Of a DNA stretch of 6,089 nucleotides, positions 1-6,089 are shown in pieces; positions within the stretch are counted from its first letter, which is position 1, and every line of letters begins with the position of its first letter. This DNA comes from Candidatus Acetothermia bacterium JdFR-50 (GTDB lineage: Bacteria > Bipolaricaulota > Bipolaricaulia > Bipolaricaulales > Bipolaricaulaceae), in contig MTNL01000171.1 of the NCBI GenBank assembly GCA_002010365.1, positions 1 to 6,089 of the forward strand, given 5' to 3'. The position numbers and the translations under genes are program-made. The notes below the pieces were generated by a model that worked only from the letters and a program-made list of their open reading frames with translations, searched no databases and had not been told where the DNA came from.

Positions 1-2358
1 CCCCCGGGGCGCGTCCGCGACCTTGGGGATCCATTCGGAGAAGAGATCCCAGAACCGGTTGAGGAACCGCCACGCCCCCCGCACCCCCTCCTCCGACCAC
101 TCGATCTCCTTCTCCGGCGGCCCCATGAACAGGGTGTAAAGGCGCTCGGTGTCGGCGCTGTAGCGCTCGATGAGCTCATCGGGGGAGACCACGTTGAACT
201 TCGATTTGGACATGGCCACCACCGAGACCTCCAACTCCCGGCCGCAGTGGGGGCAACGGTTCCCCTCCGCCACTTCCTTGGGAGGGATCCAGCGGTGCTC
301 GGGACACCAATAGGCGGGGTAGGTGATCATCCCCTGGGTGAAGAGCCGGGCAAAGGGCTCCCCGAAGTCTATGCAACCCATATCACGCAGGGCCTTGGTG
401 ATGAACCGGGAGTAAAGCAGGTGCAGGATGGCGTGCTCCACCCCGCCCACGTACAGGTCCACCGGGAGCCACGCGTTCACGAGGTCGGAGTCGAAGGGCT
501 TGTCGTGGTCGTGAGGTGAGATGTAACGCAGGAAGTACCAGGATGAGTCCACGAAGGTGTCCATGGTGTCGGTCTCCCGGCGGGCGGGGCCACCGCACAC
601 GGGGCAGGTGGTGTTCACGAACTCGGGGATCTCCGCGAGCCCCTTGAGGCCGATCCTCTCCACCTCGGGGAGGAGCACCGGGAGCTGGTCCTCCGGCACG
701 GGGACGATCCCGCACTTATCACAGTAGACGATGGGAATCGGGGCGCCCCAGTAGCGCTGGCGGGAGATGAGCCAGTCCCGCAGCCGGTAGTTCACCGCGA
801 ACTCCCCGATGCCCTTCTCCTCGAGCCACTCGGTGGTCCGCTTCACCGCCTCCTCGCCCGGGGTCCCGGTGAGGGGGCCGGAGTTGATCATGGTCCCGTA
901 CTCGGCGTGGAAGAGGAGGTCGCGGTAGAACTCCACGTCCCAGAGGACCTCGGCCACGGAGCGCTTCCCGGAAAGGGCGGGATCGATCTCCCGAAGTCGC
1001 GCCAAGGCCTCGGCCTCGCCCCCCAGGGAATCCACCTCCAGGGCCCCCTCCGCGGTGATGATGGTCCAGCCGGCCCCCACCACCGCGGTCCACGCCCCAG
1101 GTCGGAGGTATCCCCGCACGAGCTCGACGTAGCGGGCGCGGTCCCCCTCCCGGAGGGTCACCTTCAGATCCCTGCCCTCAGTGGAGACCTCGAACCCCGC
1201 CTCCCTTAAAGCCTCCGGTAGACTGTCCCGATAGGTCCCCTCCCTCACGAAGCTCTTGGCCACGCCCCCCGGCGGCGCGATCACCGGGATCACCGGGATC
1301 CCGTACTTCAACGCGAACTGGAAGTCACGCTCGTCGTGGGCGGGCACGGCCATGATGGCCCCGGTTCCGTAGGTCATGAGGACGTAATCGGCGATCCAGA
1401 TGGGGATCCTCTCCCCGTTCACCGGGTTTACGGCGTAGGCCCCGATGAAGACCCCGGTCTTCTCCCGCTCCGTAGAGAGCCGCTCCACCTCGGTACGGCG
1501 TGCCGTGGCCCGCTTGTACTCCTCCACCTCGGCCCTCACCTCGGGAGCGGTGAGCTCCTCCACCAACGGGTGCTCCGGGGCGAGCACCATGAACGTGGCC
1601 CCCCACAGGGTGTCGGGGCGGGTGGTGAAGACCGTGATCTCGTGGCCTCGTTCGCTCTTGAAGACCACGTTGGCCCCCTCGGAGCGGCCGATCCAGTTCC
1701 GCTGCATCGTCTTCACGTGTTCGGGCCAATCCAGTGCGTCGAGATCCCGCAGGAGCTCCTCAGCGTAGGCGGTGATCTTGAAGAACCACTGGGTGAGGAC
1801 CTTCTTCTCCACCGGGGTATTGCAGCGCTCGCAGCGGCCGCCGGCGGCCTGCTCGTTGGCCAGGACCGTGTCGCAGGTGGGGCAGTAGTTCACCTCGGCC
1901 TCGGCCCGATAGGCCAAGCCCCGCTCGTAGAGCTTGAGGAATATCCACTGAGTCCACTTGTAGTAGTCCGGCTCGCAGGTGGCGATCTCCCGATCCCAAT
2001 CGAACACCACTCCCCAGTCGCGGAATTGCCTCTTGAACTCGGCGATGTTCCGCATGGTCCAATCCCGGGGGTGGATCCCGTGACGGATGGCCTGATTCTC
2101 CGCCGGGAGGCCGAAGGCGTCCCACCCCATGGGGTTGAGGACGTTGTAGCCCCGCATGATGAGGTAGCGGGTGATGGCATCGCCCAGGATGTAGTTGCGG
2201 CCGTGGCCCACGTGGGGCTTGGCCGAGGGGTACGGGAACATGTTGAGGTAATAGAACTTCTGCGCCGTATCGTGGATGTCGGCCTTGAAAAAGCCCCGCT
2301 CGTGCCAGAAATCCTTCCAGCGTGCCTCGATCTCCTTGGGGTTGTACGGCTCACCCAT
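1..2358 (-). CDS. leuS: Leucyl-tRNA synthetase (bacterial type), 3' end cut by the window edge
   Basis: Cytoplasmic enzyme that charges tRNA-Leu with leucine and hydrolyses mischarged products. I translated the frame by hand from the ATG at 2358; it stays open for 786 codons to base 1. Seen in order: class I signature HVGH (residues 49-52, after PYPSAKP); a zinc module with C159/C162 and C176/C179; the CP1 editing domain with TTRPDTL (245-251) and the editing Asp D345 in AHDERD; the catalytic core with SRQRYWG (532-538) and GGVEHAILH (638-646); more Cys pairs (546/549, 585/588, 702/705); and the KMSKS loop, here AMSKS (715-719). Bacterial LeuRS is usually 810-880 residues. This one reaches KMSKS about 95 residues later than the E. 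coli enzyme because of an insertion after the editing domain, so the complete protein may exceed 900 residues. Most of the anticodon-binding and C-terminal domains lie outside. The start is set by a strong SD (2364-2371) and the conserved N-terminus. It overlaps the upstream mutase gene by 8 bp. Identity is certain; no frameshift was found. Confidence 0.97.
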   Translation of the reverse strand, partial: MGEPYNPKEIEARWKDFWHERGFFKADIHDTAQKFYYLNMFPYPSAKPHVGHGRNYILGDAITRYLIMRGYNVLNPMGWDAFGLPAENQAIRHGIHPRDWTMRNIAEFKRQFRDWGVVFDWDREIATCEPDYYKWTQWIFLKLYERGLAYRAEAEVNYCPTCDTVLANEQAAGGRCERCNTPVEKKVLTQWFFKITAYAEELLRDLDALDWPEHVKTMQRNWIGRSEGANVVFKSERGHEITVFTTRPDTLWGATFMVLAPEHPLVEELTAPEVRAEVEEYKRATARRTEVERLSTEREKTGVFIGAYAVNPVNGERIPIWIADYVLMTYGTGAIMAVPAHDERDFQFALKYGIPVIPVIAPPGGVAKSFVREGTYRDSLPEALREAGFEVSTEGRDLKVTLREGDRARYVELVRGYLRPGAWTAVVGAGWTIITAEGALEVDSLGGEAEALARLREIDPALSGKRSVAEVLWDVEFYRDLLFHAEYGTMINSGPLTGTPGEEAVKRTTEWLEEKGIGEFAVNYRLRDWLISRQRYWGAPIPIVYCDKCGIVPVPEDQLPVLLPEVERIGLKGLAEIPEFVNTTCPVCGGPARRETDTMDTFVDSSWYFLRYISPHDHDKPFDSDLVNAWLPVDLYVGGVEHAILHLLYSRFITKALRDMGCIDFGEPFARLFTQGMITYPAYWCPEHRWIPPKEVAEGNRCPHCGRELEVSVVAMSKSKFNVVSPDELIERYSADTERLYTLFMGPPEKEIEWSEEGVRGAWRFLNRFWDLFSEWIPKVADAPRG

Positions 2359-3808
2359 GGGCTACCTCCTTGGCCAGGGTTACTCCGGCGGAGATCACCT
2401 CCTCCACCGTCTCCGGGGAATCCATCTCGCAGTAGACCCGCAAGATCGGCTCCGTGCCCGAGGCCCGAAAGAGGAGCCAGCCGTTGCGGAAACGGAGCTT
2501 TACCCCATCCAGGGTCTCCACGGCCACCACCCTCCTCCCCGCCACCGCGTCGGGAGGGGCACGCTTTATCCGCTCCACGACCTCCACTCGCTCCTGAAGC
2601 CCCAAGTCCACCCGGTGGTAGTGGTGGGGACCGTAACGGCGGAAAAGCTCCCGAAGCAACGCTCCAAGCCCCTTGCCCTCGGCCGCGACCAATTCGAGGA
2701 GGAGGAGGCCCGCCAGGATCCCGTCCCGCTCGGGAAGGTGCCAGCGATACCCATATCCCCCGGACTCCTCGGCGGCGAACATGGCCTCCCCGCGGAAGAG
2801 TCCCTCCACCGCCCACTTGAACCCGATCTTTATCTCCCGCACCTCCAGGCCCGCGTCTTCGCCGATCCTACGGATGAGGTCGGTAAGGGCGAAGGACTTG
2901 AGGATCACGCCCCGCTCCCCTCGGTTCCGGATCAAGTGCCAAAGGATGAGGGAAGAGGTGCGGTGGGTGTCGAGGAAGTTCCCGTCCTCGTCCATGGAGG
3001 CGGCCCGATCGCCATCCCCGTCAGTGATTAGCCCCACCAGGATCCTCCGCCTGACCCTTCCCTTCAGGGACCGGATCACCGCCCGGGTAGGGCCCATGAG
3101 CTCCGGCAACGGCTCCGGCTTCTTCCCCCCGAACAGGGGATCGATCCGGGAGCGGATAGCGGTGTGGGGGATCCCGTGACGGGAAAGGAGTTCCGCCAGG
3201 TACCCCTGGGCGGAGCCGTACATGGGGTCCACCACCACATGCACCGGGGCCTTGGAGATCCCCCGTAGATCCACCCTCCCCTCGAGCACATCCAGGTACC
3301 CCTCCCGGATCGAGGTGAGGGGGACATCCCCGCCGGGGAGCGGCGGGGATGCGGGGGGCAGGTGGCGTTCGATGAGATCGGTTGCGTCCTTGGTGGCGGA
3401 GCCCCCGTATTCCGGCTTGAACTTGTATCCGTTGTAGAAGGGCGGGTTATGGGACGCGGTGATCATCACCGCCCCGGCAAGCTCCCGCGCGACCACGATG
3501 TAAGAGAGGGCCGGCGTGGGCACGGGGGCATCGGTAACGGAGACCGCGATCCCCTGGGCCGAGATCGCCCGCGCCGCTTCCACGGCGAACTCCCGGGAAA
3601 GGAACCGGGTATCGTACCCCACCACCACTCCGGCCTCGGGTCCCCGATAGGGGACACCCCAATCCCGGTAGAAGGGGAGGTTTCGACGGCCGGGATCCTT
3701 CAGATAGCCGGCGGTGGCGACCGCCACCCGGGATACGTTGGCGAAGGTGAAGTCGCGCGCGATGACGCCTCGCCATCCATCGGTGCCGAAACGAATAGGT
3801 TCTGCCAC
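2351..3808 (-). CDS. Phosphoglucomutase/phosphomannomutase (alpha-D-phosphohexomutase family)
   Basis: 485-residue cytoplasmic enzyme that interconverts hexose 1-phosphate and 6-phosphate through a phosphoserine, feeding glycogen, nucleotide-sugar and envelope polysaccharide synthesis. All four family signatures are present: the phosphoserine loop TASHNP (117-122, catalytic S119), the metal loop DGDGDR (263-268), the sugar-binding loop EESGG (347-351) and the phosphate-binding loop RASGTEP (448-454). The N-terminal FGTDGWRG (7-14) is also typical. Length is normal, so all four domains should be intact. The EESGG loop does not fit GlmM (usually GEQSG) and suits a glucose or mannose phosphate mutase; the exact sugar cannot be settled from motifs, so no symbol is given. 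The start is GTG at 3808, supported by a TAGGAGGT SD ending 4 nt upstream. The stop overlaps leuS by 8 bp and the gap to the preceding small ORF is 9 bp. A perfect 11-bp inverted repeat lies within the gene around codons 154-162. Confidence 0.95.
   Translation of the reverse strand: MAEPIRFGTDGWRGVIARDFTFANVSRVAVATAGYLKDPGRRNLPFYRDWGVPYRGPEAGVVVGYDTRFLSREFAVEAARAISAQGIAVSVTDAPVPTPALSYIVVARELAGAVMITASHNPPFYNGYKFKPEYGGSATKDATDLIERHLPPASPPLPGGDVPLTSIREGYLDVLEGRVDLRGISKAPVHVVVDPMYGSAQGYLAELLSRHGIPHTAIRSRIDPLFGGKKPEPLPELMGPTRAVIRSLKGRVRRRILVGLITDGDGDRAASMDEDGNFLDTHRTSSLILWHLIRNRGERGVILKSFALTDLIRRIGEDAGLEVREIKIGFKWAVEGLFRGEAMFAAEESGGYGYRWHLPERDGILAGLLLLELVAAEGKGLGALLRELFRRYGPHHYHRVDLGLQERVEVVERIKRAPPDAVAGRRVVAVETLDGVKLRFRNGWLLFRASGTEPILRVYCEMDSPETVEEVISAGVTLAKEVAHG
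2364..2371 (-). promoter_or_regulatory. Shine-Dalgarno site of leuS, inside the mutase gene
   Basis: The minus strand reads AAGGAGGT, with AGGAGG 5 nt from the leuS ATG at 2358. It lies in the last codons (Lys-Glu-Val) of the upstream mutase gene. It fixes the leuS start and implies coupling: ribosomes ending the mutase at the TGA (2351-2353) stop over the leuS start codon. Confidence 0.85.
3325..3351. repeat. Perfect 11-bp inverted repeat (stem-loop) within the mutase coding sequence
   Basis: The arms are CATCCCCGCCG (3325-3335) and its exact reverse complement (3341-3351), with a 5-nt loop GGGAG on the plus strand. It falls in a Pro/Gly-rich stretch of the mutase (SPPLPGGD, residues 154-161). 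No U-run follows in the mutase mRNA, so it does not look like an intrinsic terminator. The pairing is seen directly; any role is unknown and GC-rich coincidence is possible. Confidence 0.7.
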
Positions 3809-3812
3809 GGGT

Positions 3813-3820
3813 ACCTCCTA
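3813..3820 (-). promoter_or_regulatory. Shine-Dalgarno site of the mutase, containing the stop codon of the small ORF
   Basis: The minus strand reads TAGGAGGT. Its first three bases are the TAG stop of the 68-codon ORF, and AGGAGG lies 5 nt from the GTG start at 3808. It supports the GTG start over later candidates and ties translation of the two genes together. Confidence 0.8.
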
Positions 3821-4024
3821 TCGGAGCTCCACCCTCTTCACGTGAGGGGGGAAGCGGATCTCGTTTTCTTTCAGAAGCTCAATGATAAGGTCTTTTGGGA
3901 TCGCCGTCTCGAGCCAAAGGTCATGTACCCGGGCGATGCCGTTACGCACCGGCACACGTTCCAACGCCTGTTCAATGGCCTTCTTGTAACTGGCCCTTAA
4001 GGCCAGGGTCCTTTCCTCTTCCAC
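3818..4024 (-). CDS. Small protein of unknown function (68 aa), possible helix-turn-helix
   Basis: I do not recognise a family. The predicted protein is 68 residues, charged and cytoplasmic, with no signal peptide or membrane segment. Residues 2-24 look like one amphipathic helix rich in Glu/Arg/Lys. Residues 32-54 (RVHDLWLETAIPKDLIIELL and following) have the spacing of a helix-turn-helix, with a likely turn at A41-I42-P43. The tail is FPPHVKRVEL. It is probably a real gene because it fits the operon: 16 bp after the DUF4139 stop and 9 bp before the mutase, with its stop codon built into the mutase SD; the composition is also protein-like. The start is GTG at 4024. There is no methionine inside the ORF and no good SD before the GTG, so the start is less sure than the frame. 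It might be reached by reinitiation after the upstream gene ends. Confidence 0.7.
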   Translation of the reverse strand: MEEERTLALRASYKKAIEQALERVPVRNGIARVHDLWLETAIPKDLIIELLKENEIRFPPHVKRVELR

Positions 4025-4040
4025 CTTTGATCTTTTCAGT

Positions 4041-5270
4041 TCAATAGGTGTATTCCACCGTGTACTCCAGCCTCGCCTCCCCGTTCGCGGGCACGGTGAG
4101 CCGGAAAAGGACCCGCTGGGCGTCCAACACTTTGTAGGGAAGCGAGGCCCGGGTGATCCGCCACTGGCCCCGCATCTCCTCGATGATCTCCACGGTCACG
4201 GTCTTTTCCTTGGCCGAGCGGATCGTTATCCGATAGCTCTCCCGATACCGGTCTTCGGCGAGGCGCTTGTACTCGATCTGGGTGCGCTCGCCCGTAAGAT
4301 CGAAGGCCACTCCCAGGGGAAGCTCTGCCTCTTCTCCCTCCGGGGTATGTCCCATGGCCGCCTCCCCGAGGAACGCCCCCTCGCCGAAGACCCTCACCGT
4401 TCCCGCGGGGAGGGGGAGCCCTGTTCCGTTCACGAACTTGAGGACGAAGATAATGGAGCCGTAAGAGAACCTATAGATCCCCTCCGCCGGGATCGGGGTC
4501 TCGGGCATGTACTCGGCCATCACCTCACCTTGCCACAGGTCCACCGTTCCCGGGAGGCGATACCGATGGTATTCCCCCACCGGGGAGACCTTCGGGGCCG
4601 GCGCGGCGGCGAGAGGCATGGCCTCCAACGCGAACCGCGCCCCCGCCTCCGCTTTGGGACCGAAGACCTCGCCGGCAACGAGGGAGATCTCGGCGTCCTC
4701 GAAGTCCACGCCGGAGCCGTTGCGCAGTATCGCGATCCCCCGCAGCCTCAGGATCCCTCCGGTGTACTCGCCGATATAGGCGGCCTCCCAGGAGAGGTCC
4801 TGGGCGAGGTACCGCAACACCACGTGATCCGAGGCCGGAGCTTCCGCCAAGGAGATCCTGAGTCGCGGGAGCGGCGCGGCCTCCGGCCTCGCCTGGACAA
4901 GGATGCTCTCGTACTCGGGGATCAGGAGGTACCCCTCCGAGGTCTCGAGGACGAGGCCCCCTTTCAGGGAAATTAACACCCCCCGGGCGGTCCGCCCGGC
5001 GTAGCTCACCAACACCTCCGTCCCGACCAGGGCCTCGAGCCCCCCGGCGGGGACCTCCAGTCGCCATTCCGCGGCCGCCAAACCCTCCCAACTGAGGGAT
5101 CCGGGGACAATGGTCCGGGGGAGTCCCGTTACCACCGCGGTCTTATCCCCCACAAGCTCTATGGTCCGTTCCTCTTCCACAAAGGCGAATCCCCCCTGGT
5201 AGAGGGTCACCTTCGTCGCTGCCTGCGCCAAGACGCCGAGGAAAAGCAACAGGATCGCGAAGTAACGCAT
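4041..5270 (-). CDS. Exported DUF4139 domain-containing protein
   Basis: 409-residue protein with a clear Sec signal peptide: M1-R2, hydrophobic core at about 4-15, and likely cleavage after AQA (17|18). It is therefore exported or periplasmic. The body resembles DUF4139 proteins. The mature N-terminus (VTLYQGGFAFVEEERTIEL, 21-39) gives the usual opening beta segment ending near GLPRTIVPGSL (49-59). The core around 153-200 has YLAQDLSWEAAYIGEY, then ILRNGSGVDFEDAEISLVAG. Residues 291-330 carry VRVFGEGAFLGEAAMGHTPE, then LPLGVAFDLTGER. The last third is beta-rich and ends ANGEARLEYTVEYTY. The coiled-coil DUF4140 module found in longer MuiA-like relatives is absent. Biochemical function is unknown for the family; an envelope role is inferred only from export. 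The start at ATG 5270 is supported by the signal peptide and a near-consensus SD (5277-5286). It is probably the first gene of the minus-strand operon. Confidence 0.88.
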   Translation of the reverse strand: MRYFAILLLFLGVLAQAATKVTLYQGGFAFVEEERTIELVGDKTAVVTGLPRTIVPGSLSWEGLAAAEWRLEVPAGGLEALVGTEVLVSYAGRTARGVLISLKGGLVLETSEGYLLIPEYESILVQARPEAAPLPRLRISLAEAPASDHVVLRYLAQDLSWEAAYIGEYTGGILRLRGIAILRNGSGVDFEDAEISLVAGEVFGPKAEAGARFALEAMPLAAAPAPKVSPVGEYHRYRLPGTVDLWQGEVMAEYMPETPIPAEGIYRFSYGSIIFVLKFVNGTGLPLPAGTVRVFGEGAFLGEAAMGHTPEGEEAELPLGVAFDLTGERTQIEYKRLAEDRYRESYRITIRSAKEKTVTVEIIEEMRGQWRITRASLPYKVLDAQRVLFRLTVPANGEARLEYTVEYTY

Positions 5271-5276
5271 GGAAAA

Positions 5277-5286
5277 CCACCGCCTT
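5277..5286 (-). promoter_or_regulatory. Likely ribosome binding site of the DUF4139 gene
   Basis: The minus strand reads AAGGCGGTGG, one mismatch from AAGGAGG, with the GGTGG part 6 nt before the ATG at 5270. It is weaker than the leuS and mutase sites but suitably placed. Confidence 0.5.
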
Positions 5287-5303
5287 ATGGTATCGTTCAG
5301 GTT

Positions 5304-5331
5304 ATCTTACCACGGAAGCCCCTCGGGACAA
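5304..5331 (-). promoter_or_regulatory. Candidate sigma70-type promoter for the minus-strand operon
   Basis: On the minus strand: -35 TTGTCC (5331-5326), a 16-bp spacer and -10 TAAGAT (5309-5304). Each hexamer matches consensus at 4 of 6 positions. It would give a 5' leader of roughly 25-30 nt before the ATG at 5270. It is the best candidate I can find in the only intergenic gap upstream of the operon; no experimental support. Confidence 0.35.
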
Positions 5332-5341
5332 TGCGTCCCTT

Positions 5342-5370
5342 TTGGCGAAGGGATCCGAGCTCCTTATACT
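5342..5370 (+). promoter_or_regulatory. Candidate sigma70-type promoter for the CLC gene (near-leaderless)
   Basis: On the plus strand: -35 TTGGCG (5342-5347), exactly 17 bp, then -10 TATACT (5365-5370, 5 of 6 to TATAAT). The start codon at 5381 is only 11 bp past the end of the -10, so transcription would begin within a few bases of the ATG. No Shine-Dalgarno sequence lies between (CCAGCCGGGG), which agrees with a leaderless or almost leaderless mRNA. Confidence 0.55.
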
Positions 5371-5380
5371 CCAGCCGGGG

Positions 5381-6089
5381 ATGGGCACGAGGGATTCCTG
5401 GACGTGGATCTTTTGGATCAATCTGCGTTTGAGTGGCCTCGCCGTGGGCGTAGGGACCCTGGCGGGGTTCGGGGCCATCCTCTTCCGCTGGTTCATCTTC
5501 TGGGTGGGAGACTTGGCGTACTACGGGACCTTCTCCCGCGCGTACCTTCCCCCTTCCGAGCACCACCTCGGCCCCTGGGCCGTCCTCATCCCCGCCCTGG
5601 GCGGGTTCCTGGTGGGGCTCATCACCCGCTTCTTCGCCCCCGAGACCCGGGGCCACGGGGTCCCTGAGGTCATGGCTGCGGTAGCCACCCGAGGGGGCCA
5701 GATCCGACCCCGGGTGGCGCTGGCGAAGATCCTCGCCTCGGGGATCTGCATCGGCACCGGGGGCTCAGCGGGAAGGGAGGGTCCCATCGTCCAGATCGGG
5801 AGCGCTCTCGGGAGCGCCATCGGCCAGTTCCTCAAGCTTCCCCCTGGAGAGCTCAAGGTATTGGTGGGATGTGGGGCCGCGGGGGGGATCGCCGCCACCT
5901 TCAATGCCCCCCTGGCAGGGGTGATCTTCAGCGTGGAGGTGATCCTTCTGGAGCTCCGCACCCGTTCCTTCGTGCCCTTGGTCATTTCCTCCACCATCGC
6001 CACGCTTATCTCCCGGGCGTTCCTCGGCCCCGAGCCAGCGTTCGTGGTGCCCGCCTACTCCCTGCGCTCCCCCTGGGAGCTCCCCATCT
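5381..6089 (+). CDS. CLC-family chloride channel / anion transporter, 3' end cut by the window edge
   Basis: Integral membrane protein that moves chloride or similar anions, either as a channel or as an anion/proton antiporter, working as a dimer. The 236 codons present cover the N-terminal half. A short N-terminus leads into a first hydrophobic helix at about 17-43, with another at 65-85. The three anion-pathway signatures in this half are visible: GHGVPEV (91-97, the GSGIP position), GREGP (131-135) with gating glutamate E133, and FNAPLAGVIF (174-183). The motifs do not match fluoride-specific CLCs, where the GREGP proline and the first motif differ. At the inner proton-glutamate position (E203 of E. 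coli ClC) the aligned residue is V187, just after E186. The C-terminal half and any CBS domains lie outside the window. Start: ATG 5381 sits just past a good promoter. The frame is open upstream (a TTG at 5342), but that would overlap the -35 site. It is transcribed divergently from the minus-strand operon. Confidence 0.93.
   Translation, partial: MGTRDSWTWIFWINLRLSGLAVGVGTLAGFGAILFRWFIFWVGDLAYYGTFSRAYLPPSEHHLGPWAVLIPALGGFLVGLITRFFAPETRGHGVPEVMAAVATRGGQIRPRVALAKILASGICIGTGGSAGREGPIVQIGSALGSAIGQFLKLPPGELKVLVGCGAAGGIAATFNAPLAGVIFSVEVILLELRTRSFVPLVISSTIATLISRAFLGPEPAFVVPAYSLRSPWELPI

Larger units (their letters stand above)
5271..5380. other. Divergent intergenic region with back-to-back promoters
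   Basis: This 110-bp region is the only non-coding gap of note in the window. It is locally richer in AT than the flanking genes and holds both candidate promoters, with the two -35 elements only 10 bp apart. A small inverted repeat, GGGAC-AATGC-GTCCC (5325-5339), spans the space between them and overlaps the minus-strand -35. This could be a shared operator, but the arms are only 5 bp. Confidence 0.5.

Noticed and set aside
1280..1297. Two tandem copies of ATCACCGGG in leuS
   Set aside because: It simply encodes a repeated Ile/Val-Pro strand (IPVIPV), common in synthetases at this point; too short to be a meaningful repeat.
1836..1849. Perfect 14-bp palindrome GGCCGCCGGCGGCC in leuS
   Set aside because: It encodes an Ala/Gly linker between the two zinc-binding Cys pairs; easily explained by GC-rich codon use.
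1890..2816. 308-codon open frame on the minus strand overlapping the mutase and leuS in another frame
   Set aside because: Low-complexity Gly/Arg/Ser/Pro product; it overlaps the real genes on the same strand and has no recognisable motif.
1336..2820. Long open frame (494 codons) on the plus strand opposite leuS and the end of the mutase gene
   Set aside because: It is antisense to two certain genes. Its predicted product is rich in Pro, Gly, Arg and His with no domain, as expected from a GC-rich third-position shadow.
3809..4040. Search for terminators or extra promoters between the minus-strand genes
   Set aside because: Gaps are 9-16 bp with no hairpin plus U-run; nothing supports a separate transcription unit.
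5269..5667. 132-codon plus-strand open frame starting in the intergenic region
   Set aside because: It runs across the promoters and then out of frame through the CLC gene; Pro/Arg/Gly-rich with no family features.
5521..6003. 160-codon open frame antisense to the CLC gene
   Set aside because: Shadow of a clear CLC coding region; no domain and biased composition.

Overview
The window is GC-rich (I estimate over 60% GC) and densely coding. It holds five genes: four on the minus strand and one divergent gene on the plus strand. All five products are bacterial in type: a bacterial-style leucyl-tRNA synthetase with a class Ia editing domain, an alpha-D-phosphohexomutase, a DUF4139 exported protein, a small unrecognised protein and a CLC anion channel or transporter. 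The sequence alone does not fix the taxon. The overall character suggests a deep-branching or thermophilic, uncultivated-type bacterium; Bipolaricaulota/Acetothermia is a guess only.

Layout from the promoter outward, minus strand: after a short divergent intergenic region (5271-5380) come an exported DUF4139 protein (4041-5270), a 68-residue protein of unknown function (3818-4024), a phosphoglucomutase/phosphomannomutase (2351-3808) and leucyl-tRNA synthetase (1-2358, cut by the window edge). Gaps are 16 bp, 9 bp and then an 8-bp overlap. No terminator is visible between them, so they are probably one transcription unit with translational coupling at the last junction. The genes share no obvious pathway: cell-envelope protein, sugar-phosphate metabolism and translation. 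Plus strand: a CLC-family gene starts at 5381 and runs off the right edge.

There is no mobile element, CRISPR array, RNA gene or clearly new multi-gene system here. The points worth a second look are: an insertion of about 100 residues in LeuRS between the editing domain and the catalytic core; a Cys/His cluster next to an Ala-for-Lys KMSKS loop in the same enzyme; a perfect 11-bp inverted repeat inside the phosphohexomutase gene; a well-formed promoter that would give the CLC gene an almost leaderless mRNA; a Val at the CLC internal proton-glutamate position; and the 68-residue unknown protein with a possible helix-turn-helix.
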